Shown here in pieces: positions 55,920-64,000 of a DNA stretch of 64,000 nt (positions are counted from its first letter, which is position 1; every line of letters starts with the position of its first letter). The notes under the pieces were generated by a model. It had not been told where the DNA came from and ran no database searches. It saw only the letters and a list, made by a program, of their open reading frames with translations. A program made the position numbers and the translations under genes. The DNA comes from Streptomyces clavuligerus. Its GTDB lineage: Bacteria; Actinomycetota; Actinomycetes; Streptomycetales; Streptomycetaceae. The stretch spans positions 1,364,001 to 1,428,000 of the forward strand of contig NZ_CP027858.1 of assembly GCF_005519465.1 (NCBI RefSeq), given 5' to 3'.

Positions 55920-57875
55920 TCAGCGGTCCGGGTGGACGGGGCGGTGGACGTTCGGGAGGACGGAGGGGCCCGGTTCGGTCTCCGCGATCCAGGGGCCGTC
56001 CCCGCTGGGGTCGACGATCCCCTCCTCCAGCCAGGTGTACCGGCCCGCGAGCACCCCGTCCACCACCCTGCGGTCGATGTCGTCGGTGTTGGACCAGAGC
56101 CGGTCGAACAGCTCGTCGGCCCGCAGCCTGGCCTGGCGGCAGAAGACATCGGCGAGCTGGTACGCCTCCCGGCCGCGGCCCCCGCCGCCGCGCAGCAGCT
56201 CCGCGCGGACACAGGCGGCGCTCATCGCGAACAGCTCCGCGCCGATGTCGACGATCCGGCCGAGAAACGCCTGTTTCCCCTCCATCCGGCCCTGCCAGCG
56301 GGACATGGCGTAGAAGGTGGAACGGGCGAGTTTGCGGGAGGCGCGTTCGACGTAGCGCAGATGGACGGAGAGGTCGGCGTGGCCCGAGGGGTGGAACTCC
56401 CCGTACGCGCCGGGGACCCGGCCCGCTCCGGTGACCAGCTTGGGGAGCCACCGGGCGTAGTAGGCGCCGGCCGCCGCGCCCGCGCGCGCCTTGTCCCCGA
56501 GGTTCTTGTCGGGGTCGATCAGATCGCCCGCGACGGTGAGATGGGCGTCGACGGCCTCCCGGGCGATCAGCAGATGCATGATCTCGGTGGAGCCCTCGAA
56601 GATGCGGTTGATGCGCAGGTCCCGCAGCATCTGCTCGGCCGGTACGGCGCGCTCGCCCCGCGCCGCCAGCGAGTCGGCCGTCTCGTACCCCCGGCCGCCG
56701 CGGATCTGCACCAGCTCGTCGGCCATCCGCCAGGCCATCTCGGAGCCGTAGAGCTTGGCGATGGCCGCCTCGATCCGGATGTCGTTGCGGTCCTCGTCCG
56801 CCATCTGGGAGCAGAGGTCGAGGACGGCCTCCAGGGCGAAGGTGGTGGCGGCGATGAAGGAGATCTTCGTACCGACGGCCTCGTGGCGGGCGACGGGCTT
56901 GCCCCACTGCTCACGGACGGCGGTCCACTCGCGGGCGATCTTCAGACACCACTTGCCCGCGCCGACGCACATCGCGGGCAGCGAGAGCCGGCCGGTGTTG
57001 AGGGTGGTCAGGGCGATCTTCAGACCGGCGCCCTCGGGGCCGATGCGGTGGGCGGCCGGGACCCGGACCCGGTGGAAGCGGGTGACGCCGTTCTCCAGGC
57101 CGCGCAGGCCCATGAAGGCGTTGCGGTGCTCGACGGTGACGCCCTCGCTCGCGGCCTCCACCACAAAGGCGGTGATACCGCCCCGGTGGCCCTCGGAGCG
57201 GGGCACGCGGGCCATCACGACCAGCAGATCGGCGACGACGCCGTTGGTCGTCCACAGCTTGACGCCGTCGAGGAGGTAGTCGTCCCCGTCGGGGACGGCG
57301 GTGGTGGCCAGCCGGGCCGGGTCGGAGCCGACGTCGGGCTCGGTGAGGAGGAACGCGGAGATGTCGCCCCGGGCGAGCCGGGGCAGAAAGGTGTCCTTCT
57401 GCTCCTGGGTGCCGAACAGCTTCAGCGGCTGCGGCACCCCGATCGACTGGTGCGCGGAGAGCAGCGCGCCGATCGCCGGGCTCGCGGAGCCCACCAGGGC
57501 CAGCGCCTTGTTGTAGTACACCTGGGTGAGGCCGAGTCCGCCGTACGCGACATCGGTCTTCATGCCGAAGGCGCCCAGCTCCCGCAGTCCCTCGATCACC
57601 TCGTCGGGGATCTTCGCCTCGCGTTCGACGCGGGCGCCGTCGATCCGGGTCTCGCAGAACGCGCGCAGCCGGGTGAGGAACTCCTCGCCCCGGCGCCTGT
57701 CGTCGACGGCGGGCAGCGGGTGGGGGTGGATGAGATCGAGCCGGAAGCGCCCGAGGAACAGCTCCTTGGCGAAGCTGGGCTTGCGCCAGTCCCGCTCCCG
57801 CGCGGCCTCGGCGACCTGCCGGGACTCACGTTCGCCGACCTTGGGACGGGGTTCCTTCTCCAGTGGTGCGGTCAT
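55920..57875 (-). CDS. Long-form acyl-CoA dehydrogenase
   Basis: 651-residue FAD enzyme. N-terminal alpha and middle beta domains (PDVGSDPARLATTAV; VKLWTTNGVVADLLVVMARV), then the C-terminal domain with RIFEGSTEIMHLLIAREAV, followed by a further 150-residue helical extension (SVHLRYVERASRKLARSTFY), as in VLCAD-like bacterial enzymes. ATG 57875 follows GAGGTGG; 34 open residues upstream lack coding character. Probably fatty acid beta-oxidation; electron acceptor ETF expected. 193 bp upstream of dxr. Confidence 0.92.
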   Translation of the reverse strand: MTAPLEKEPRPKVGERESRQVAEAARERDWRKPSFAKELFLGRFRLDLIHPHPLPAVDDRRRGEEFLTRLRAFCETRIDGARVEREAKIPDEVIEGLRELGAFGMKTDVAYGGLGLTQVYYNKALALVGSASPAIGALLSAHQSIGVPQPLKLFGTQEQKDTFLPRLARGDISAFLLTEPDVGSDPARLATTAVPDGDDYLLDGVKLWTTNGVVADLLVVMARVPRSEGHRGGITAFVVEAASEGVTVEHRNAFMGLRGLENGVTRFHRVRVPAAHRIGPEGAGLKIALTTLNTGRLSLPAMCVGAGKWCLKIAREWTAVREQWGKPVARHEAVGTKISFIAATTFALEAVLDLCSQMADEDRNDIRIEAAIAKLYGSEMAWRMADELVQIRGGRGYETADSLAARGERAVPAEQMLRDLRINRIFEGSTEIMHLLIAREAVDAHLTVAGDLIDPDKNLGDKARAGAAAGAYYARWLPKLVTGAGRVPGAYGEFHPSGHADLSVHLRYVERASRKLARSTFYAMSRWQGRMEGKQAFLGRIVDIGAELFAMSAACVRAELLRGGGGRGREAYQLADVFCRQARLRADELFDRLWSNTDDIDRRVVDGVLAGRYTWLEEGIVDPSGDGPWIAETEPGPSVLPNVHRPVHPDR

Positions 57876-58089
57876 GGGGTCCACCTCGCCGCGCGTCGGG
57901 GAGCCGGGGTCCGGTCCCGCGCGCTCCCGGGCGGGCCGGGGCTCGGGCCGAGCCCTGTACCGGCTGGTACCACTCATCCGTAGTACCTGATTCCGGCGGG
58001 CTCCACCAGTGGCCCTGGCGCAGTCGGGCGACGCCGGAGGGTGACCGTCCGGTTCCCTGGGGCGGGCAGCTCCCGACGGGAGACGGAGA

Positions 58090-58125
58090 ACGGCCGGAGC
58101 CCCCGCACAGTCGGGCTCCGGCCGT
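58090..58125 (-). terminator. Terminator after the aldehyde dehydrogenase
   Basis: Perfect 13-bp arms (58090-58102, 58113-58125) with a 10-nt loop, 32 bp past the stop of the aldehyde dehydrogenase. Confidence 0.85.
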
Positions 58126-58157
58126 GGTCCCTCAGCGGGCCGCGGGCACGCCTCCGG

Positions 58158-59603
58158 TCACAGGGCGAGGCCGGTGAGCACCAGCACCCGCTCGTAGGTG
58201 TAGTCGTCCATCGCGTACGCGACACCCTCGCGGCCCGTGCCGGACTGCTTGGCCCCGCCGTACGGCATCTGGTCGGCGCGGTACGAGGGGACGTCGCCGA
58301 TGATCACGCCGCCGACCTCCAGGGCGCGGTGGGCCCGGAACGCGGTCCGGACGTCGTGGGTGAAGACACCGGCCTGGAGTCCGTACACGGAGTCGTTGAC
58401 CGCCGCGAACGCCTCGGCCTCGCCGTCCACCCGGCTGACGGTGAGGACGGGGCCGAAGACCTCCTCGCAGGCGAGGGTGGTCCCGGCGGGGAGGTCGGTG
58501 AGGACGGTCGGGGCGTAGGTGGCGCCCTCGCGCACCCCGCCGGTGAGCAGCGCGGCACCGGCGGCGACGGCCTCGTCCACCCAGGACTCGACGCGCCGGG
58601 CGGCGTCCTCGCTGACCAGCGGGCCGACGTCGGTCGCGGCGTCCGAGGGGTCGCCGGTGACCTGGGCCTCGACGGCGGCGACGATCTTCGGCAGCAGCCG
58701 GTCGTACACCGAGGTGTCGGCGATGACCCGCTGGACCGAGATGCAGGACTGGCCGCCCTGGTAGTTGGAGAAGGTGGCGATGCGGCTCGCCGCCCAGTCC
58801 AGGTCCTGCTCGCTGTTCCAGTCGCCGAGGACGACGGCCGCGCCGTTGCCGCCCAGCTCCAGGGTGCAGTGCTTGCGCGGCACCGAGTCCATGATCGCGT
58901 AACCGACGGGGCCCGAGCCGGTGAAGGAGATCACCGGCAGCCGCTCGTCCTGGACCAGGGCGGGCATCCGGTCGTTGGGGACGGTCAGCACCGACCAGGA
59001 ACCGGCCGGGAGGTCCGTCTCGGCCAGCAGCTCGCCGAGGATCAGCGAGGAGATCGGGGTGGCCGGGGCGGGCTTGAGGATGATCGGGGCGCCCACGGCG
59101 ATGGCGGGGGCGACCTTGTGGGCGCTGAGGTTCAGCGGGAAGTTGAACGGCGCGATGCCGAGGACCGTGCCCCGGGGGATGCGGCGGGTCAGCGCGAGCC
59201 GTCCGGTGCCGCCCGCGTCGGTGTCCAGGCGCTGGGCCTCGCCGCCGTTGAAGCGGCGGGCCTCCTCCGCGGCGAACCGGAAGACGGACACGGCGCGGCC
59301 GACCTCGCCCCGGGCCCACTTGATGGGCTTGCCGTTCTCGGCGGAGATCAGCGCGGCGATCTCCTCGGTGCGCTCGGCGAGCCGCCGGGAGACATGGTCG
59401 AGGGCGGCGGCGCGGATGTGCGCGGGCGTCGCCGCGAACTCGTCCCGTACCGCGTGGGCGGCGGCGACGGCCTCCTCGACCTGCTCGGGGGTCGGGACGG
59501 AGACCGTGCCGACGAGACGCCCGTCCCACGAGTTGGTGACGTCGAAGGAGGTCTCGCCGGTGGCCTGGCGGCCGGCCAGCCAGAAGGCGTGGGTGGAAGT
59601 CAT
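58158..59603 (-). CDS. NAD(P)-dependent aldehyde dehydrogenase
   Basis: 481 residues. Active-site glutamate in LELGGNGAAVV and catalytic cysteine in YQGGQSCISVQ; APFNFPLNLSAHKVAPAIA is the cofactor-binding segment and EEVFGPV and GLQAGVFTHD are present, so the enzyme is complete. ATG 59603 follows AAGGGCC. A PucR-type regulator gene lies 113 bp upstream in the same direction, a pairing that suggests amine or gamma-aminobutyrate catabolism, but the substrate is not shown by the sequence. Confidence 0.93.
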   Translation of the reverse strand: MTSTHAFWLAGRQATGETSFDVTNSWDGRLVGTVSVPTPEQVEEAVAAAHAVRDEFAATPAHIRAAALDHVSRRLAERTEEIAALISAENGKPIKWARGEVGRAVSVFRFAAEEARRFNGGEAQRLDTDAGGTGRLALTRRIPRGTVLGIAPFNFPLNLSAHKVAPAIAVGAPIILKPAPATPISSLILGELLAETDLPAGSWSVLTVPNDRMPALVQDERLPVISFTGSGPVGYAIMDSVPRKHCTLELGGNGAAVVLGDWNSEQDLDWAASRIATFSNYQGGQSCISVQRVIADTSVYDRLLPKIVAAVEAQVTGDPSDAATDVGPLVSEDAARRVESWVDEAVAAGAALLTGGVREGATYAPTVLTDLPAGTTLACEEVFGPVLTVSRVDGEAEAFAAVNDSVYGLQAGVFTHDVRTAFRAHRALEVGGVIIGDVPSYRADQMPYGGAKQSGTGREGVAYAMDDYTYERVLVLTGLAL

Positions 59604-59716
59604 GTCCCGGCCCTTCCGAGGGGTGGAGTAACGGGTATGGGGGTGCGTGCGACCACGGTAGGACCGGGAGGGCGGAACGGTGTCTGTCCAGGGTGGAGTG
59701 GTCGGCCGGGCTTCTC

Positions 59717-61306
59717 CTACGGATTGGCAGGGGGGACCCGTCGCGACGGTGCCGGGGCCGGGGTGGTCTTGAGGGCGAGCCACAGCTCCATCCGGACGTC
59801 CGGGTCGTCGAGGGAGCGGCCGAGGATCTCCTCCACCCGGCGCATGCGGTAGCGCAGGGTGTGCCGGTGGACCCCGAGGTCGGCCGCCGCCGCGTCCCAC
59901 TGGCCGTGGCGGGAGAGCCAGGCGCGCAGGGAGGCCACGAGATCGCCGCGGCCGGTCGCGTCGTGCTCGTACAGATCCCTGAGCATCCCCTGCGCGAAGG
60001 CGCGGACGGCGTCGTCGGCGAGCAGCGGCAGGATCGAGCCGGTGGCCAGCTCCTGGTGCTCGACCAGGGCGGTACCCCGGCGGCGGGCCACGGACAGGGC
60101 CTGTTCGGCCTGCTGGTAGGCGCCGGCCGCGCCGCTCGGCCCGGCGGGGGCGGAGAGTCCGAGCACCGTGCCCGGCTCGTCGGCCCCCCGGACGGCGGCG
60201 AGCCGCTCGGTGAGCACCGCTCCCCCGTCGACGGCGAGCACCACGAGCCGGTCCCCGCCCTCCGCCACGGTGAGCAGGGGTTCGCCCGCGCGGTCGGCCG
60301 CGGCCTCCAGCGCGTCGGCGAGTTCCCGCAGTGGGCGGGGCGCGGTGGGGTCGGCGCCCGCGGGGCCCGCCGCTTCGGCGATCAACAGCCGGAACGGCGC
60401 GTCGAGCAGGCTGCCCCACAGGTCCCCCGCCGCGGTGCGGGCGTGGTCGGGCTCCCCGGAGAGCAGCATGCCGAGCACGGCAGCGCCGAGCCGCCGCTCG
60501 GCGTCGTGGAGGGAGCGGGAGCGCTCACCGGTCAGGGTGAGCAGGGCGACGGCGGAGTGCACGGCGTACCGCTCCGCCGTGCCGAGCGGTGCCGCGGTGC
60601 CGACCGCGAGCACGCCGCGCACCTGGCGTCCGCTGCCCAGCGACTGGAGTTCGACGCGGTCGTCCCCGGTCTCCGCGACCACGGCGCTCATCGGGGCCGG
60701 GCGCTCCCGCAGCCGTTTCACCTCGGCGGTGAGCCGGGCCGCGCGGCGGGCCGCCCACTCGGGCGCGGCGGCGGTGACGGCGCCGGAGCCGTCGTACACC
60801 GCCGCCCAGCCGTCGACATGGGCGGCGAGACGGGCGACGACCGCCGCGGGGCCACCCGCCAGCGCCGCCCGGGTCAGTTCCCGCTGCGCCTCGAAACCGG
60901 CGGTGACGGCGCGGTACTGGTCGGCCGCGATGGCCGCCGACACGGCCTTGCTGATGGCCAGGAACGGGGTTCTGCGGGGCACCGCGAGCAGCGGGAAGTC
61001 GGCCTCCGTGGCGGCGGTGACGAGCGCGTCGGGGATGTCGTCGTAGTGGACGCCGATCGCGAAGCCGAGGCCGACGACGCCCGCGTCGGCGAGGCGGCGC
61101 ACATAGCGGCGCATGGCCCCGGGGTCCCGGGCCTCCAGGGTGGCCGCGGTGACGAGCAGCAGCTCGCCGCCCTCCAGATAGGGGACGGGGTCGGCCAGCT
61201 CGCTGACGTGCGCCCAGCGCACGGGGGTCGCCAGCCGTCCTTGACCGGCGCGGACGGTCAGCCGGAGCGCCGAGTGCTGGACGAGGGAGGCGAGGGTGGG
61301 CGGCAT
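59717..61306 (-). CDS. PucR-family transcriptional regulator
   Basis: 529 residues: N-terminal PucR domain (1-125, ALRLTVRAGQGRLATPVRWAHVSEL and YLEGGELLLVTAATL), a central GGDEF-like domain, and a C-terminal PucR-type HTH (WDAAAADLGVHRHTLRYRM followed by RRVEEILGRSL). ATG 61306 follows GAAGGTCC. Likely controls the downstream aldehyde dehydrogenase. No membrane segments. Confidence 0.93.
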   Translation of the reverse strand: MPPTLASLVQHSALRLTVRAGQGRLATPVRWAHVSELADPVPYLEGGELLLVTAATLEARDPGAMRRYVRRLADAGVVGLGFAIGVHYDDIPDALVTAATEADFPLLAVPRRTPFLAISKAVSAAIAADQYRAVTAGFEAQRELTRAALAGGPAAVVARLAAHVDGWAAVYDGSGAVTAAAPEWAARRAARLTAEVKRLRERPAPMSAVVAETGDDRVELQSLGSGRQVRGVLAVGTAAPLGTAERYAVHSAVALLTLTGERSRSLHDAERRLGAAVLGMLLSGEPDHARTAAGDLWGSLLDAPFRLLIAEAAGPAGADPTAPRPLRELADALEAAADRAGEPLLTVAEGGDRLVVLAVDGGAVLTERLAAVRGADEPGTVLGLSAPAGPSGAAGAYQQAEQALSVARRRGTALVEHQELATGSILPLLADDAVRAFAQGMLRDLYEHDATGRGDLVASLRAWLSRHGQWDAAAADLGVHRHTLRYRMRRVEEILGRSLDDPDVRMELWLALKTTPAPAPSRRVPPANP

Positions 61307-61515
61307 GGGACCTTCAGGGGGCGCCGGGCCGGGGCGGGGGCTCCACGGCATCCCGCGGAGCCGGCCGCCGCACCGGCCGATTCGGGTCGGGTGGGTCTGC
61401 GGTGACTTTTCATCCGTTCCGTATGAACGGCATGAGTCGATTCTGCCAGCTCGTAGCGGTGCGGGAGGTCGTCCGCCGCCGGGCCCGGCGGGGCGCCCGG
61501 GTGGCCCGCCCCGGC

Positions 61516-62150
61516 GCCGGGGGGCGCGACGCCAGGGCACCGCGCGCGGGCGCGACGTCACGGACCGCGGCCCGGAGGCGCCGGCACGACAGCGGCACCC
61601 GCCGACCCGAGGAGCCGGACCGGCCGATCGGCGGGCGACCCCCTCACGGGAGGAACCGCACGAGGAACCGCACAGGGACGTCCCCACACGGCGGAGCCCT
61701 CCACCCGACGCGCCCGGTGGGTGCGGGAGCCGCCGACGGAAGGGACGGCCGTCCACGACGCGCCCGGCCGCCTGCCGCCGGGGCCGGGGAGGACGCGGCA
61801 CCAGGGGCACCGCGCGCGGACGGAGCGTCACGGATCGCGACCCGGAGGTGCCGGACCGACCGGTCCGTGGACGACCCGCTCACGGGCGAAGCCGCGCCCG
61901 GGGCCCCACGTGGCGGGAACGCTCCACCGGGGCGCCCCGCCCGGACCGCCGGGTCCGAGGGGGGGCGGGAGCCGCCGACGGGCGGGCGAGCCCGCCGCCG
62001 ACGTGGGCCCGGCGACCCGCCGCCGGGCCCGGGGAGGACGCGGCGTCAGGGCACCGCGCGCGGGCCGAACGTCACGGATCACGGGCCGAGGACGCGGACA
62101 CGCCGGCGGCGCCCGCCGACCCGAGGAGCCGGACCGGCCAGGGCACGGGC
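61516..62150. repeat. Degenerate long repeats, ~250-270-bp period
   Basis: A block of about 70 bp centred on CACCGCGCGCGG and followed by CGTCACGGATC-like sequence occurs at about 61516, 61783 and 62028 (the core at 61538, 61808 and 62052). Other shared pieces are GAGCCGCCGACGG (about 61727 and 61970) and CCGACCCGAGGAGCCGGACC (about 61600 and 62112). Diverged copies, extreme GC, open in several frames without coding bias; region 61307-62293 contains no gene I can support. Confidence 0.65.
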
Positions 62151-62293
62151 ACTCATGAGGGGTCCCTCGCACGGAGGAGCCCGCCACCGACGTGGGCACG
62201 GCACCAGGGCCGGGCGTGCGGGCGCGGCGCCGTGGACCGCGAGCCGGGAGGACGCGCCCCGGTGGGCCGGGTGGCGGCCGCGAGGAGCGGGGT

Positions 62294-63922
62294 TCAGGTT
62301 CTGAGGTCCACCAGCAGGGGTGGCGCGCTGTTGCCCCGTACATCGGTCAGCGAGAGCACCGCGTGCCCGGCGGGCACCTTGTGGGCGAGGTCGGAGGGCG
62401 ACCAGCGGGCGCGCTCGACCTCCCGGACGGTGATCGCCTCGGCGGTGGTCGCCTTCCCCGTGACCAGTCGGCGCATCAGATGCAGCGCCTTGGTGAGGGG
62501 CTCGTCGGTGATGATCTGGCGGTTGGTGACATCGCGGGTCTGCACCAGCTCGGTGCCCCACGCGTCGGCGAAGCGGTTGCCGTCCCCGGGGGGGAGCCCC
62601 GCGAAGGCCATCCGGCAGCCGACCGCCCCGAGCAGCGGTCCGCGCAGGGGCTCCGGGACGTCCTCCAGGGTGCGCAGGGCGAACAGGACCCCGGCGTTCG
62701 CGGAGCGCAGCCGCTGGACGGCGCGCACCGAGTCGGCGGTGACCGTGGACAGCGCGTCGTCGAGGACGAGCGCGGCGAACAGGGAGCGGTCGGTGCGGGC
62801 GAGCGCGGCCTCCGTGAACTGCGCGAGGACCAGCCGGGCGACGATCCGGGAGGCTTCGGCGTGGCCCCGTTCGGGAAGGTCGATCCGGACCCGCAGCGGA
62901 TGGCCGATGGCGCGCGGCGAGAACGGGCGGCCCCCGCCGTCGGTGCGGAAGGTGCGCGCGAAGGCGGGCCGGTCGAGCAGGGCGATCCGTTCGGCCAGCA
63001 GGATCGCGATGTCGTCGGCGCGGGCCGCGAGCCGCGCCCTGGCATCCAGCTCCCGCAGATGGGCCGCGGCCTCGGGGCCGCTCCGCCGGAGCAGCGCGTC
63101 CCGCAGCGCGGCGAGGCCGTCGGGCGCCCCTCCGAGCAGTTCCCGCAGCTCGGGCACGGAGGGGAAGTGGCCGCGGACGGCCCGGTAGGGGCCGATGAGC
63201 TGGGCGAGCGCGGTGGCCGCGCGTCCGTGCTCCGCGCCGGGCCGACCGGTGGCGAGATCGCCGATCAGCGCCTCGGCGAGGGTCCGGGCGGCCTCGTCGG
63301 GGTCGTCGGTGCCGCCGTAGAGGTCCAGCTCGTGGGGGGCGTCGGGGCGGCCGACGGCGAGGACGAGGTCGAAGGCTTCGTCGGGGGCGAGCGCGGAGCC
63401 CTGGGCGGTGACCACCACGACGGCGGCGCGGTTGGCGAGCGCCAGCAGACACAGCGACTCCACGACGGGCCGCACCAGCCGGACGCTCTTGCCCGCGCCG
63501 GAGGGGCCGACCGCGAGCAGGGAGGTGCCGAGCAGCGCGGGGTCGAGGGCGACCCCGGTGGTACGGCGGTTGTAGGGGTTGCGCGGGTCGTCGGCTGCGG
63601 TGCCGATGCGGACCTGTCCGGTGGCGAGGTCGTGCAGCGCGGCGCGGACGGGGAGGTCGCGCAGCCCGGAGGGGTGGGCGCAGGCGGCGGCGCCCCGGCC
63701 GCGCACGGAGTCGGTGAACGTCGGCAGCAGTCCGGGCTGGGCCTGGACGCTCTGCCAGGCGTGCCGGATCCGTGCGTAGTCGACGTCCCCGAGGGCGCCC
63801 CCGTGGGTCTCGGCGGTCAGCCGGTCGGCGGCCTCGGTGAGCCCGGCGGCCCGCAGCTCGGGCCAGTCGGCGGGGTCGGCGGGGGGCTCCGGCGCGGCGG
63901 CCCGTCCCCCCTTCCCGTTCAC
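62294..63922 (-). CDS. VirD4/FtsK-like P-loop ATPase
   Basis: 542 residues. Walker A GPSGAGKS at 139-146 after a TGVALDPALLGTSLLAV strand, hydrophobic strand AAVVVVTAQGSAL, a Walker B-like FAALVLDDALST, then a helical C-domain. Similar proteins are annotated in Streptomyces as ATP/GTP-binding or type IV coupling-like proteins, near conjugation-type genes. GTG 63922 overlaps the stop of the preceding frame by 4 bases. Function unproven; possible part of a chromosomal conjugation-like or secretion cluster that continues to the right of the window. Confidence 0.82.
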   Translation of the reverse strand: MNGKGGRAAAPEPPADPADWPELRAAGLTEAADRLTAETHGGALGDVDYARIRHAWQSVQAQPGLLPTFTDSVRGRGAAACAHPSGLRDLPVRAALHDLATGQVRIGTAADDPRNPYNRRTTGVALDPALLGTSLLAVGPSGAGKSVRLVRPVVESLCLLALANRAAVVVVTAQGSALAPDEAFDLVLAVGRPDAPHELDLYGGTDDPDEAARTLAEALIGDLATGRPGAEHGRAATALAQLIGPYRAVRGHFPSVPELRELLGGAPDGLAALRDALLRRSGPEAAAHLRELDARARLAARADDIAILLAERIALLDRPAFARTFRTDGGGRPFSPRAIGHPLRVRIDLPERGHAEASRIVARLVLAQFTEAALARTDRSLFAALVLDDALSTVTADSVRAVQRLRSANAGVLFALRTLEDVPEPLRGPLLGAVGCRMAFAGLPPGDGNRFADAWGTELVQTRDVTNRQIITDEPLTKALHLMRRLVTGKATTAEAITVREVERARWSPSDLAHKVPAGHAVLSLTDVRGNSAPPLLVDLRT

Positions 63923-64000
63923 CGTTCCGTCCGGGTGTCCGCCGGGTCCGCGGCGTACGGCGGGCCAGCGTCCCGCCCGGCCGACGACGGCGACGAGGGC
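63919..64000 (-). CDS. C-terminal end of an upstream gene
   Basis: Last 26 codons of a frame ending DTRTER and TGA, overlapping the GTG of the ATPase gene (GTGA). Ala/Pro/Ser-rich, no domain visible. Supported mainly by the overlap pattern; the rest lies beyond the window. Confidence 0.5.
   Translation of the reverse strand, partial: PSSPSSAGRDAGPPYAADPADTRTER

Noticed and set aside
61296..63188. 630-residue plus-strand frame through the degenerate repeats
   Set aside because: Arg/Pro/Gly-dominated composition, opposite the ATPase gene for half its length and repeat DNA for the rest.

Overview
The window is a very GC-rich actinobacterial chromosome segment, almost certainly from Streptomyces or a close relative. 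The evidence is G/C-dominated third codon positions with long antisense shadow frames, GTG starts, bldB, a Streptomyces-type ESX (type VII secretion) locus, and a gene order (rnj-dapA-thyX-dapB-M16 peptidase-pnp-rpsO-ESX-bldB-ABC cassette-ribF-truB-rbfA-infB-ylxR-nusA-rimP-proS-ispG-rseP-dxr) that I recall from the S. coelicolor chromosome around SCO5745 and lower numbers. It is core chromosome: I see no insertion sequence, prophage, integrase, CRISPR array, rRNA or tRNA gene.

Layout. 1-10.0 kb: mostly minus strand, RNA decay and lysine/dTMP synthesis (rnj, partial at the left edge; dapA; thyX; two small plus-strand membrane protein genes; then rpsO-pnp-M16 peptidase-dapB-TPR gene read leftward). 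10.1-28.8 kb: the ESX locus, with eccD and eccC divergent, two WXG100-family genes, two mycosins, a WXG/proline-rich probable substrate, a small helical protein, eccB, eccE, the developmental gene bldB and an EspI-like ParA/MinD ATPase. 29.0-35.2 kb: a peptide/nickel-type ABC transporter (binding protein, two permeases, two ATPases) with a Gly/His-repeat microORF between binding protein and first permease. 35.5-45.0 kb: minus-strand translation and flavin genes (ribF, truB, rbfA, DUF503, infB, ylxR, nusA, rimP), with a frameshifted gene remnant upstream of ribF. 45.2-47.4 kb: Tat-type lipoprotein, ferritin-like DUF4439 protein, and an aminoglycoside-kinase-like protein that has lost its catalytic residues. 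47.5-48.3 kb: a tandem array of about 85-bp palindromic units with higher-order organisation. 48.4-57.9 kb: proS, two acetyltransferases, ispG, rseP, dxr and a long acyl-CoA dehydrogenase. 58.2-61.3 kb: aldehyde dehydrogenase and a PucR-type regulator. 61.5-62.2 kb: a second, more degenerate repeat region. 62.3-64 kb: a VirD4/FtsK-like ATPase and the tail of an upstream gene.

How the genes work together. EccB/C/D/E should form the inner-membrane ESX channel, the mycosins the extracellular protease partners, and the WXG proteins the substrates; bldB sits inside the same block, tying it to the sporulation regulon. The ribF-to-rimP block is the conserved translation/transcription-antitermination operon. 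dxr, rseP and ispG place two isoprenoid (MEP) steps around a site-2 protease. Points I would look at first are the 85-bp array, the Gly/His microORF, the palindromes and phased repeats in the eccD/eccC and bldB control regions, the pseudokinase and the leader hairpins of rnj and infB.
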